From Hygrocybe punicea (Eukaryota > Basidiomycota > Agaricomycetes > Agaricales > Hygrophoraceae), in contig OY744467.1 of the NCBI GenBank assembly GCA_963556145.1, positions 5,022,001 to 5,086,000 on the forward strand: a stretch of DNA of 64,000 nt, written 5' to 3'. The position numbers and the translations under genes are program-made. The notes beneath the pieces are model-generated. The model was not told the origin of the DNA. It saw only the letters and a list, made by a program, of their open reading frames with translations, and did no database searches. Shown piece by piece: positions 1 to 10,950 of this stretch; position 1 is the first letter of the stretch; each line of letters starts with the position of its first letter.

Positions 1-700
1 TCCCCCCTGTCTGAACCCTATTTCAGGTTCAGTTCAGTTCAGTTCAGGTCCGAACCTTGGTTCAGAACCAAACCTATCCATCACTAGCACAGCGAAGACA
101 ATGAAAGTGACGTCCATCGGCAAGGTGACTATTCAGGTACAGCAAGGTAACGTGGGGATGTGTCTATGGTTGGTCTGGATTGTTCTGGAAGAAAGGATGA
201 AAAGGAGACAAGAACAAGAATAAACAATGATGTCCAAAAGAAGACAAAAGGCAAAGGGGAACAAAAAAGGAAGGTGTGGTAATGTGGGATCGTCATGGTA
301 GATACCGGAGTAGGAATCAGAATTGCGGAGTTGTAAAATGTAACAATTGACTTCAATGCCAGATCACATGCAGTTGCGACATTTTGTCACAACCCCATTT
401 CTGAGGTCGCCAACAGTCACCAAGCCCCTTCACAGTCTCATTCCAACTCTCCATGGTCGCTGCCTGTTACCAATGACCTGAACAAGCCCTCATAGTAGTT
501 TACTAATGCCCTCTAGCTCATCTACTCTCCTTTTGCCATCCCATCTCCACCTATAGCCTCCCCACCAACTCCATCAGTAAATATTGACCCACCCACAGCT
601 TTGCCACTTCCTAAATCACCATTGCCATCACCTCACTGCCTCCCCACATGCTTTCCCTTCTCAAAATCATCGATAAATCACCAACCTTGTCTGCAACCCC
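1..700. other. No gene recognised
   Basis: I see no convincing coding region here. The first 60 bases hold a short tandem of a GGTTCAGTTCA-like unit. The rest is pyrimidine-rich on the + strand, with many CACC and CTCC runs, and leads into the transposase remnant downstream; it may be the decayed low-complexity 5' part of that same element. Confidence 0.4.
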
Positions 701-714
701 ATCAACTTCATCCA

Positions 715-1320
715 CCACAGCCTCTTTCACTGGACAGAGGACCCTGAGGTTATCAAGCTGTTTTGTTGTACTGCTCAGCTGCCTGTGTTACACCCACATG
801 GCAAGTCCTGGCTGGTCATCTACTTGATGACAATGATGAGCTGAACAAGAAAGTGGAGACTAACTTGCATGATGTACTAAATCAAAAGTATTGCACAGTG
901 CACACTCTCATAAGTGCCATAGTAATCGTAGTGCAACCAATGTAACACTTAGATGTAGATCAGACAGTTGGAGGACAATTCCAAAAACTCAATCACCAGT
1001 CTTAATAATTCTGTTAATTTCAAAGTAAGCTTCAAATTTGGTCATTCAGAGTCAAGACTACTATGTTTGAGGTGCAGTCATACTTCATTGATCTTACCAA
1101 TTCAAATAAAGACAAGAAGGATGGGGTATCAATGTGTGCTGCCTTCTCAGCCATGATTGACAAGGCCAAGGAAGTCTACAAATGCATTGTGGTATGCTTT
1201 TGCTGTGATAATGATGGAGGCAGCCAGAAGTGTCATAAACTGTTGGTTGTTGAATGACCATGGCTATTCAACACTCCTTTGCTGTGCACATCAAGTATGT
1301 ATTATATAGCAATGAGCACT
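715..1320 (+). pseudogene. hAT/DUF659-like transposase remnant
   Basis: Peptide blocks in different frames line up in order with Agaricomycete hAT-like (DUF659) transposases: a W/TEDPEVIKLF block, then LLDDNDELNKKVE, then DNSKNSIT, then KKDGVSMCAAFSAMIDK, and finally CFCCDNDGGSQK. The last block corresponds to the catalytic-domain stretch preceding the zone with sorted residues D-N-D-G. Stops and frame changes separate the blocks, so no full protein can be made. There is no recognisable N-terminal BED finger or C-terminal dimerisation domain here. A small inverted-repeat element follows immediately at about 1355. The family assignment rests on recalled similarity of these blocks and not on a search. 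Confidence 0.55.
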
Positions 1321-1354
1321 TGGACTAATCAAATATCTGTATCACAGTTCCAAC

Positions 1355-1633
1355 TAGGCAAATGCATGGATACTCCACAGATACATTTTTCTGTATCTGT
1401 ACTTGTACTCACCATAGATATGATACAAAATCCATGGATTCCAAGAACATCCATAATCAAATAAGTATGCTCAAAACAGTGTTTAGCCTCTATCTCAGTC
1501 AATTCTTGACCATTTTGGATGATCTTTGGCTTGTTTCAAAGCCCACAGATACAGGAGTTTGTATCCATACTCATATCCATGCAAGTATGGATATGCATGG
1601 ATCACGGATTATCCATATCCATGCTATAGCCTA
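1355..1633. mobile_element. Degenerate hAT-type MITE, palindromic
   Basis: The left end reads TAGGCAAATGCATGGATA and the right end, reverse-complemented, begins TAGGC and also contains CATGGATA. The interior has inverted ATCCATATCC/GGATATGGAT blocks and a TCTCAGTCAATTCTTGAC block that is also found in the better preserved element at 25800-26119. The flanking octamers agree at only about half of positions, so the target duplication has decayed. It belongs to the same TIR class as the elements at 25800 and 60324. Confidence 0.55.
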
Positions 1634-1876
1634 CTCTAAACTTGTCAAACAAAAACAACAACAAAAAACTGTCATGCTTTATGCAAATCAAAATATATTC
1701 CTACATTCCCGCTATCTTGAGGAAGTGGGTCTATACTGATCTAATATCAGAGCTTCCCTTTGTGTTTGCTTGCTCAGACCAAAGGTATGATATCATTACA
1801 AGAGCAAAAAAACAATTGGATACAAAACCAGTTCAAATGATTCCAATAAACAGAGAACATGGCTTCTCTTGACGAG

Positions 1877-4267
1877 TTATACTAGCATAGCACTAGAAAC
1901 ACATCATCAACTTGTTAAGACGGACTTAAATGAGATGCTTACGCAATTCCAGCGGTCTGGAGAGTAGAGATGAACCCACAGATCATGGCAGACGTAGCGA
2001 GACGAGCAATGACTCTGCCTCGGGAAGGAGCGAGGGCACTTAGCACACCAACCTGAATACCAAGCGCACCCAGATTCGCGAAACCACAAAGTGCGTAGGA
2101 TACAATGGTATGAGCACGCGGAGAAAAGGGTTGAGGGCTACTCATGATGGCTTGAAGATCTGTGGAGAATGAAGGCATCAATCAACGACATCCACCGGAT
2201 ATCTACGAATAGAGCCGCGAACCGAGATACGCGGCAAACTCGTTTGCTACAAGTTTTGTGGCAAGAAGTTGAGATACCCGGAAAATCTCAGGACGAGGTA
2301 CGCCTGCAGAAAATTGGTAACGTTCAACTTATCTGACCAATAACAGGGTATTTTTTTATCTCACCAAGGAAGAAGGTAATTGGGTAGAAAATGTACCCAA
2401 TGATTAGTTGGAGAGTAAGGTGGTGGATCCCGACGCCACGGCCGATCCAAGTGAGGAGACCGTTGATCGTCGCAACAAGCGACAAGATAGTAAGCACATT
2501 AGTACTGAAAGAAGCGTATGTCAGCTAAGAAAACAATCGAAAATACCCAAGCATCCTACAAAATCTGGCCTGCGACTGTTAGACCAAAAACTGCACCATG
2601 ACTAAATGCATGCAGCGCATTTGCTGGTCGATCTGATTCGTCCCCACGGTCGACGACGACATGTCCACGGGTGACAGGTTCCTCTGTCTCAGGCAAACGC
2701 ATCTTGCTGATAGCAATCGAGGCGGGAATACTCATGACGGAAGAAGTAATAAGGTTCTGAGCAGGGACACCCAGACTGATGTATGCGGTAAGGACAGAAC
2801 CTGCGATAGTGGAGAATCCTGAGACAAAAGTAAGCACCCCAAAAACCAGCAAATCGCCTGCATGGCACACCAGATGTCATTGCCAAGTGGAGCTCAGATT
2901 CGGTCATAAGGTCAACATAAGGGCGAACCAGACAGGCCGACTCTCCTTGTCCGATCCAAGGAGAAGCTGCAGCTACCACCGCCTCTGCACCAGATACGTT
3001 CATGATCTTGAAGAAGAACCAGGCGCTGGTTGTAAGATTAACTAGATGAGCTATGTGGATTCAACTCCGAACATACAAATTTTTGATGATCCATTGCATG
3101 ACTCCAAGCTTCCAGCACCATTAGACGGGCTATAGATTTTTGGACACGTATACACTCACATAATACATCATTTGCACAAAGGCAACGAAGAAAATGATTG
3201 TCGAGAGCTAGAAACAATGGACCGAATCAAAGATTAACTCGTCAAGCCCAACTACCGCCGACATACAACGTTCACGAAGAACCAATGCTTGCCAATCGTG
3301 TCCAGGTCAAAGAAGAATGCAGCTCCCACAAGAGCCTGGCTTAGAAAATCAGACGCAAGAGTGGCGATCCAATTGAAAATTGAAAATCCGGCGCCAGTTT
3401 TGAGTACGAAAAGAGCGATAGACTGTTGTAGAATCAGGCCAACAATGACGGTCGGCCTAATATATATGTCTCATCAGTGAAATTCCGACTGTCCGAAGAC
3501 GTAGCAGCTAACCAGGGAATTTGGGATCTATTCATTGATGTTGCCCAAAAGCCTGTCTGGAAGACCAAAAGTCCCAGTACTGAAATTGCACGGTCACCAT
3601 ATCTTGTGTTCTATGGGAGATAAACAATCCGTTACTGTCAGACTGATCCTCGAGAGCCGAACTCACGCCGCTGAGTGGAAAGCCGAAAGCTGAGCCGAAA
3701 ACTATCGCAAGAAGAGCAAGCCATCCAATTGATAATCGGACTCTTCGAGAAAGACGGTACCAGGGTGTTTGAACGAGTGGCTGCCAGACAGCACTTACAG
3801 GGCGACTGACGACGGAATTGGGGATGAAACGAAAAGCGATGACACTGGACAAACGAGAGGGAAATTAACGGTGACAGCCGGATTCTTGCGCTAACACACA
3901 CAGGATGAAGAACCAAGCAAAGAATGTTTGAACAATCCTACAGTTATGAAACCAGGCGTGAGTACTTGCAATTCATGGCTCAATCTTTTTAAATGTACCA
4001 TCGATGTCTTGTAGAAGGTATCACGATTGCCGAAATCCACCATGCTATGATGACGACTGCCAAAGCGCCCAGAATGAAAGGCTTGAATTTGGTGTAAAAT
4101 GCCGAGCGAGCATCCCCCTCTGCCTCTGTCTCCTTTACGAGGACAGCAGATTCGGGATCAGTAGAAGAAGGGATCCTTTTCTCATCCACCGACTCAGGAG
4201 ACCTGGATACTTTCCTTCGGATCGGCTCCTTAGCAGGCTCGCCGGTAAGGGAAGGCTGTGTGGACAT
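1877..4267 (-). CDS. Concentrative nucleoside transporter (CNT/SLC28 family)
   Basis: This is a plasma-membrane, cation-coupled nucleoside symporter of the CNT family. Splicing 13 exons gives 572 residues. Exons (descending): 4267-3999, 3937-3902, 3844-3667, 3610-3513, 3456-3267, 3207-3160, 3108-3077, 3025-2871, 2818-2560, 2504-2365, 2303-2223, 2159-1943 and 1892-1877. The first ~70 residues are a charged cytosolic tail with [12 protein letters not shown]. Recognisable CNT blocks follow: FGFPL, the [17 protein letters not shown] region, [81 protein letters not shown] and [14 protein letters not shown]. Introns are 50-63 bp and phases match throughout. The final exon is only 16 nt and replaces an immediate stop with AAMLV. 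The exon 11 donor (GTTCGC) is non-standard but gives the family peptide AYLDLQ. Start is the first ATG of the long first exon. Confidence 0.93.
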
Positions 4268-4544
4268 CGTCTCCAGTGTAGAACGTTGATTTCACTGAGG
4301 TGAGAAGCAAAGTGGACACGAGCTTCCTATCAGAAGGAAGCGGCAATACATGTGGGCCGGCATCGCTGTGCGATAAGGCAAAATCACAGTGGAGGAGACT
4401 GCCAGGTGTCCCATGTCAGGCTGATTTATGATGCAAAGTGATGACCGGTCACCAGAACAGATTTCCTCAAGAAATACATGGACACCAGTCACCCCCGATA
4501 AAGTCTGACAAGTAACCATGAACCTTGAAGCTTGAAGCTTGAAG
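4268..4544. promoter_or_regulatory. Upstream region of the nucleoside transporter
   Basis: This stretch of about 280 bases lies upstream of the transporter start and presumably holds its promoter. A short tandem of CTTGAAG units lies at about 4523-4552. I see no clear TATA box. Confidence 0.3.
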
Positions 4545-4810
4545 TTTGAAGCTTAATTGACTCGCCGGCCATGGCGAGCCTTAGCGTCACCGGGTGTCCT
4601 GCGTTCATCGTCAACCCATCGGCACCTGTGGTGACCATTGACCACGCCAAATTGGTAATCTAGTGGGCCCGAATCCCCAGGAGATAACCGGCGCGAAACA
4701 CAGCTGAACGGGACGGGAGGCAGCAGATCCAGTTATCCGAGGTGTACATCATAGCGGCGCCGGCGGAAGGAATTACGGTCGGTACACATTTGCGCAGGTG
4801 GACGTCGCAG
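4545..4810 (-). pseudogene. Decayed fragment of a DCAF7/WDR68-like C-terminus
   Basis: On the minus strand, 4660 down to 4545 translates to ITNLAWSMVTTGADGLTMN followed by AGHP and then AGESIKLQ. The intact WD40 gene at 7065-8506 ends ITNLAWSPQIAGLTMN, then TGHS and GKSIKALKV. The two are similar at the DNA level as well, for example CGTCAACCC and GGTAATCT blocks in matching positions. Upstream of ITNLAWS a stop interrupts, and an MMYTSD block recalls the MAYTAT of the intact gene, about 70 bases further away than expected. It looks like a decayed partial duplicate and not a working second gene. The outer boundary is approximate. Confidence 0.6.
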
Positions 4811-7064
4811 ACAATACCGTAGAATTGACCTCGGAGGTCACTCCTTTGTCCAAGCATGCGGAAGCCGACGTGGCAGGCATGCCCGAATTTCCAAGATAAT
4901 TTGGACTCATGAGAGCGTGCTGGGCGGCCTGCTGGCAAACTTCACTTATCGGCAGTCCGACCGATATCATACGCCCCGTCGACGCTACCAATCCACAACC
5001 TCCGGATACTCCTCGCCACATCTTTCGACGCTCCTCTCCCCTTGCACGTACTCGCTCTCCTCGATCTCATGTGAGAGTGCAGTGTATCTGGGTCGCTTTT
5101 TGCAGTCGTCGCCAAAAATTACAGTTCAGTGCCAGTCCGCCAAAAGCGACCACGGGTCGGGAAGATGTGCGCTGTGCTTCATAATACCATGGCAGGGCAC
5201 GCTGCTGGTGCAAATTGCACACCCAGTAGAATGGTGGTTGCTATTCCACTTGATGTTAGGAAATGTAAGGTGGAGGTATTTTGCTATGTTCGAGTTGTTA
5301 ACTTGTTATCAATGCACCTGGCCTATTGCATGTCCCGTAGTTGACGAGTCCATGATGAGAGAGATAAAAGAGATCATGGGGATGAAACCTACAACAATGG
5401 AGCACTGGAGCAGCCTGATTTTACCCACAGACTCCGCGACCTGGATGTCCGATGTGCATCAACAAAACCATCCTACTACTTTATCCATCACCATTGCCAG
5501 CGAGCTGATAGCCTGCCAATACTTTCCTGCGCCCACTCCAGAGCGTCGCAAAGCTATACTTGCACGTCTTCCGTCCGGTGTCCCCTATTCTGATATTCTC
5601 TCATCATTTTTCTTTTCTAGTTGCCACAAAACAAAGCAATGACTCGGATGACCCCATCCCTCCTATAAGGTCACACACATAACCGACCCCAAGCGGCTAC
5701 AGCTGCTATCGAGCATGAACGCCGTCGCAAGATGTACGCCATATGTTTCTTCCCCTTCGTCCTTCCGTCATGATCAGTTCCTACGATACAGAAGAAGGCG
5801 AAAAGCCGGATATACAACCTATCACGATGTATGTTGTTGGTGGGATAAGGGTGCTCAATGTTCCTCGACCAAAATTCAGCAAACCCTACTGACCGTCAAG
5901 TTCGGTCAATGTAGACGAGGTTCTCATACGCTGTGATAATGAATGTGTCACCTACTCAGGACTTTGACGAGTTGAGTCTGTCTCCAAGCTTGCAAGTTTC
6001 TGCCGTCTAATATACGTAGCGGCGTCAGAATCTCGCTGCCTGAACGTGCCCGGTTGGCGCACAATGAGTTGATGTAACTTTGTAAGTAATAAATCTGCAA
6101 AGTGCGAACATCCTCATTGTTGACAGTCTACCTCTTACCGACAGTCTACCTCTTACCACTCTCATGTTAAATACTGGCGAACCGCCTCTCTCGAAGCCAA
6201 CAGTCGAGCGAAAGGAGCGTGGCTGTTGCATACGCTGGCACTTCCGAGGGGTTGCTTTGGCATGCAGAAAGTCAACTGCACAATATCGAGATCAACAGAA
6301 CTCGTCGCCTTTGCTTTGTTTACTTTTGTGTTTCACAGAATGACCTCAGACTGTTCCAAAGCTTTCTCCGCAATACCCGCACGCGCAAAGTTCCTTCAAT
6401 GTTGTGCCTATATTTTGAAGATCTATGTGTAATAGCTACGCATCGCAAACCCTATGCTTTTCGCAACGCAATGTCAGAAGCGCTTGGATGCCAGGAGGAG
6501 TCCTTATGCCAATTCACTCGCCTGTTCGTGACCGTCACCCCCCAAAAATTGGCTCTCCTCGGCTCTCGCAACTCACGTGGCGTCATGTTTAAAGAAAAGT
6601 ACAGAAATGCGTTGGGGGGTAAATTCTCATAATCTGGCCTGCATTTGCCTGCATCAAATTTTCTGGTGATACGCTGTGGTCGCCTGATCACACTTTGGGA
6701 CATCAAGCGGCCAACCCATCGAAGAAGGGCTCACGGGTCCCCATGGAGCCGGTCAACCATGTCGTGTTTTCCCCAGACGGTTGCGTCGAGTTCGTCTGAT
6801 CACAAGTTGCAGCCTTTGGACGTCAAGAGGGAGAAGCAGAGAGATGCACCTGCATTGACGTTCAAGCTTGTATTTGCGGTTCGATCATCAATTTGCCGGC
6901 GAGTTATGGTCCCATTACGTGGTTTGATTGCTGGGCAGCCATCATCTATTGCTACAAGTTGTTCCCCTGTTTCCGCATAAAACGCCAATACTTAAGAGCT
7001 GCAGATATGTTTCTCATGAACATTTTACGTGCCAGATAAAGTCTGTTAAGTATAGACCATTAAT
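4811..7064. other. Long gene-poor interval
   Basis: I cannot support a gene here. Open frames up to about 240 codons exist at 4917-5642 (+), but their composition and lack of intron signals or family blocks make them look like chance. On the plus strand around 6650-6800 a short peptide containing PVNHVVFSPDG resembles one WD40 repeat, so a decayed WD40 fragment is possible. Confidence 0.4.
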
Positions 7065-8506
7065 TTACACCTTCAGAGCCTTGATCGACTTTCCTAAGGC
7101 AATGGCGACCCATTCACCTGGTGCAGTCGAATGCCCTGTGTTCATTGTCAACCCCGCTATCTGCGGCGACCATGCCAAGTTCGTAATCTCTCTGGTCGCC
7201 GTGTAAGCCATGACTGGATCATTAACTACGCGCTTTTTGACATCAGGCCGCGGTGAGTTTAGCCGAGAACCTGCACTCCGCGGCGACGCTGCTGCTTGCG
7301 TGTAACCGGCCAGATCCCAGAGTAGGAGTTGACAATCATCGCCTATACGGCAACCCAGTTCATCGTCGCTGAATTTGAGGGTGTGAAAACTTACCTGCAG
7401 TGGCCAGCAGAGGATTTTCCACCGAGCCCCATCCCAACGCGTTGATTTGCGCGTGGTGACCTCTGAGTTCAATGACGGGCTGACCTGGACTTCGCATGTC
7501 CAGGATCTGTATGTCTGCGCCGTCCATGTGGAAAGTAGACATGTAATTGGAGTCCGCGGGGTTGAAAGCGATGCGCAAAAGTGGTGACGTTGGTGGGCGG
7601 GCTGACCCTGTGGGTGAGGAGGAAGGGGCCGGTGCTACGTTCTTTGGCGCTGGGGTTTCATAAAGAATTGTGGAGTGCTCTAAACTGCGCAGATCGAAAG
7701 CTCGTAAGCTTCCGTCTGCTCCCACTGATACAAAAATGTCGGTGGATCCTGGAAGCCATGCAACGTCGTAGACCTCACGATCATGCGCGATGAGCTGCGT
7801 GATGGCGGTTGCAGTATCGATGTTCCATACGGTGCATGTCGTATCGATTGACGATGTCACCACCAGACTGGGTGCCTTCTCGTTCCACGAAAAGTTTGTC
7901 AAGGGAGCACCCGTAGAGTGATTTTGCACTTTTGATTGCTACAAAAAAAAGAGGCTGAGATTGTCACGAAGGCACAGTCGAGCACACAAGAACATACTCC
8001 AGACAGCGAAGTCTTCAGAGTCAGGCTATGTCCTCCGGAACTCGACTGCCGTCCAACATACCCGGAAATCGGAGATGGTGCATCACTAGAGTACTCCCAG
8101 ACCCTCAATGCACCCCCAGTCGTAGCGAGCAGCTCCGTTGCTGGAGATTTCTGCGACCACGCGTAAGTGGAGGCCGCGGCTGGCTGCCATTGCAGGCTCG
8201 TTGCAGGATATCCGTGTGGGGCTTCGCAGAGCTTCACGAAGTCGGGGTAATCGTGGTAATCATCCTCCACCAGAACACGCTCGTCTTGCAGTCCGACGAT
8301 GGCAATCTCATTTCGGAAGTCCTCAGTGAAGGATGCGATGCCTAGGCGAAAGGATGATCGTGGTCGTAATTGGTGGCCGGGAGCCGGGGTCTTGCACCAG
8401 TCAAGAGCATGGACAGGCCCTTCCGAATTGTCATTGGCGAATCCTGACGGGCGAATGATGCATACTCACATGGGGCTTCATATTGAAGCAGAGTCGTTTG
8501 GCTCAT
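7065..8506 (-). CDS. WD40 adaptor, DCAF7/WDR68 (TTG1-like)
   Basis: DCAF7/WDR68 is a conserved beta-propeller adaptor that binds DYRK kinases and CUL4-DDB1 ubiquitin ligase. Four exons (8506-8470, 8419-7998, 7938-7395, 7342-7065) encode 426 residues. The start is supported by MSQTTLLQYEAPWPVHALDW, matching the YEAPW..YA.NW opening of the family. Later family blocks are FRLGIASFTEDF, HGYPATSLQW, APLTNFSWNE, SSIDTTCTVWNIDT, TQLIAHDREVYDVAW, FVSVGADGSLRAFDLRSLEH, DSNYMSTFHMDG and RGHHAQINALGW. The C-terminus ITNLAWS...GKSIKALKV is also conserved. Introns are 50, 59 and 52 bp. It is transcribed in the same direction as the membrane-protein gene upstream of it. A decayed copy of its C-terminus lies 2.4 kb downstream. 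Confidence 0.92.
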
Positions 8507-8902
8507 GAGTAATAACGAATATCTGGCGCTTGGTTCGTATTAGGCACGGCTCGCAGCTGAATAAACCGATTGATGAACATTCGGCGTCAACGGGTCAACT
8601 CTAAGTTCAGACCACTTGCAGTGAGTAGTTTCAAGACAAAGTTGTGATTAAAGCAGTCTGTGTTGATACAAATGATGGGGAAAGAGAAGTAAAATACAGA
8701 TGTTGAGTGGTGGATTTCTCGCAGGAGATACTTCGAAGGCACAAATGTTTTTTTTATAATATTAAATGAGAGCATCGACGATACACACTCCGTGTGCACC
8801 AAGATCTCTGCAAGGCTACATCATGAGACTCGTGATAGTATGGCTGAGGCAGGTCAACTACTACGACGCCTTGTAACAAAACGTATGCACGTCGCTGGTT
8901 CG

Positions 8903-9674
8903 TTACATCCGAGCTTCGACATCGGTTCGCTTAGGCCATCGTCCCTCGGCTTTGGCTTCGGCTTCATCGTCTAGCTGACCGACGTAGTTATGGGCAATGA
9001 CACAGCCCCCTGCAAGTTCGGCGAACGTCAGTCGCGTTTATAAATACGAGGATGAATGAATAATGCGCACAGATTTCAAGCAACCAGACTAGGATGAAGA
9101 TACCAACGGCAATACCCCTGAAGACATCATAGGCCTGTTTACATTCGGCCAAGCTGGACCCGTCAGTGCCGGTGCCAGAGGCACCACTGACACATTGTTG
9201 TATAGCATCATCACTCGAGGCGTGGAAGATGTTATACAGAGCGAATGCGCCGGTGAAGATGCTGAATACGAGATGCCCGACCAACACCATGAAGAAGACG
9301 GAGACCATGGTGCGATTCTTGACGATTGCACCAATGAACCTGATGTACGAGGAACATTTAGCGGTGTGGGACTAGCTTAGGCGGAACGAGACATCCTACC
9401 CGAACACGGACAGAACGCCAAGGAGAGTATAAAGAGCTGATTGGATATACAGTGCAACCTCATTTTCCTTGGGCTGCAGTCCCTCTGCAAACCCAGCAAA
9501 AGTTAGAAAAGGGAAATGAAGCGGCACATAGGTTCACTAACGGAGTCTGACAGTCTGCATCCAACCGACCACGGCCAAAGTCGTGCCTCCAGCCATACCA
9601 AGAATTGTCATGACGAATACGCCAAATCTGACCGGCAGACAACAGAGAAAAGTGCGCGAGCGAATGGAAGGCAT
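8903..9674 (-). CDS. Four-helix membrane protein, function unknown
   Basis: Four exons (9674-9542, 9484-9400, 9339-9071, 9009-8903) give a 197-residue protein. The start is the ATG giving MPSIRSRTFLCCLPVRFGV, a short basic tail with a CC pair before the first membrane helix (FVMTILGMAGGTTLAVVG). Two further helices are VALYIQSALYTLLGVLSVFG and VSVFFMVLVGHLVFSIFTG. A loop carries two cysteines (QQCVSG and AECKQA), and a last helix is GIAVGIFILVWLLEIWGCVI. The C-terminus LDDEAEAKAEG is acidic. Introns are 57, 60 and 61 bp with matching phases. The topology resembles small tetraspan-type fungal membrane proteins. I cannot assign a role. Confidence 0.8.
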
Positions 9675-10183
9675 GATTAATGTTCAACTGCAGGTGAAGG
9701 GTACGTTCTCGTAAAAGATTTTTGAGAAAGATGTAGGAACAAATAATCGATGGAGGGATGCTCAAAGGTCCAGCCTGAGAGGTTTGGTGGGTGGTGTCCA
9801 GCTCTATATATATGTAGTTGAGGCATGCATAGGTTTCGGATGAAATTTGATGTGCATGATGGTGATGTGCGTTGTCTTGCACGGCCACAAGTGCTGTAAC
9901 ATCGTAACCATGATATTGATGGAAAGAAATTGAAAATGACCCCTGTGGAGTGTGCGCGTGCGTAAATGGCACTGCGTCCGTAATGTTGCGAGTCGGTCAC
10001 CAGTGTTTCCGTAATGTTGCGAGTCGGCAGTGTTTCAGCCTGACTCTAAGCAGTGGTGGCGTTTACGTTCAGGGACGACGCCACCCAATGGTCACGGGGT
10101 CACACACTAACCTGTCACGATCACGCTGGCAAACTTAACCAGCACTAAGGAGGAATCCTACGTATACAGCTAGTGGTGAAGAG
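9675..10183. promoter_or_regulatory. Divergent promoter region
   Basis: The membrane-protein gene (-) and the pyruvate carrier gene (+) start 509 bp apart, facing away from each other, so both promoters must lie here. A TATATATA stretch sits at about 9805-9815. A near-exact direct repeat, GTAATGTTGCGAGTCGG, occurs at about 9980 and again at about 10012. Confidence 0.45.
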
Positions 10184-10783
10184 ATGTCTGGAGCGGCAGC
10201 CTCAGCGGGAGCGTCCAAGTTTTCTGCCTTTCTTAACCACCCCGCAGGTGCTTTCCACGATCCTGGGCGTTTAGTTCGATAATTGAACTGACAAATATTC
10301 CTGAAGGGCCCAAAACGGTATTTTTCTGGGCGCCTATGATGAAATGGTGTCTTGTTGCTGCTGGAGTAAAAGACCTCAGTCGACCTGCGGATAAACTGAG
10401 CGTATCACAGAATCTTGGTGGGTATTTATTTTGAAGCTGAAGGATCATTGTAATTGACGAATTCGTGGCGACAATGATTTACCCTACGGGAATTATCTAT
10501 TTTCTAGCTTTGACTGCAACTGGGGTCATCTGGGTGCGGTATTCGATGGTGATCATCCCAATCAATTATAGTCTCGCAGGGGTATGTCTGTAAAGTGTCT
10601 TTCATAACGTATTAATAACCGCCGTTATACAGGTAAACTTCTTCGTAGGCCTGTCGGGCCTTACCCAGCTCGGACGTATTGCACAGTTTGTGGTTTGGCT
10701 GTCTACCTATCTTTTCTTGCTCATAATTGCCCAGCTATCGGTACACTCATCCAGAAGCGACGGAAAGTTCACCGACAACCTGA
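10184..10783 (+). CDS. Mitochondrial pyruvate carrier subunit
   Basis: Mitochondrial pyruvate carrier (MPC) subunits form a heterodimer in the inner mitochondrial membrane that imports pyruvate. Five exons (10184-10247, 10307-10417, 10508-10581, 10633-10685, 10735-10783) encode 116 residues. Diagnostic blocks are FLNHPAGPKTVFFWAPMMKW, GVKDLSRPADKLSVSQN, ATGVIWVRYSMVIIPINYSL and NFFVGLSGLTQLGRIA. These correspond to the MPC family's PKT.FFWAP.MKW, RP.E.IS..Q, GFIWVRYS..I.P.N and N.FV motifs. The WVRYS/IIP.NYSLA form fits the MPC2-like group. The last exon gives HYRYTHPEATESSPTT. Splice phases all close. The C-terminal exon is the least certain part. It converges on the Apq12-like gene, 167 bp away. 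Confidence 0.92.
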
Positions 10784-10950
10784 AGAGTGGTGGCAGCGAC
10801 ATATTTGGATCGTGCAACTTATCCACACCATTAATAACACCTGGAGTATTAATAAATAGCGCTACACGGTGTCTAGGAGAGATCCAATGGCAAATAGCAA
10901 TACAATGACTTATAGAATCCATCATACAGACGGTCGTCCAATGATAACTA

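Noticed and set aside
4917..5642. 241-codon plus-strand ORF
   Set aside because: Composition is unlike nearby genes; no homologous blocks and no supporting splice structure.
9460..9972. 170-codon minus-strand ORF overlapping the membrane-protein start
   Set aside because: It reads through the intron and promoter of a better supported spliced gene.
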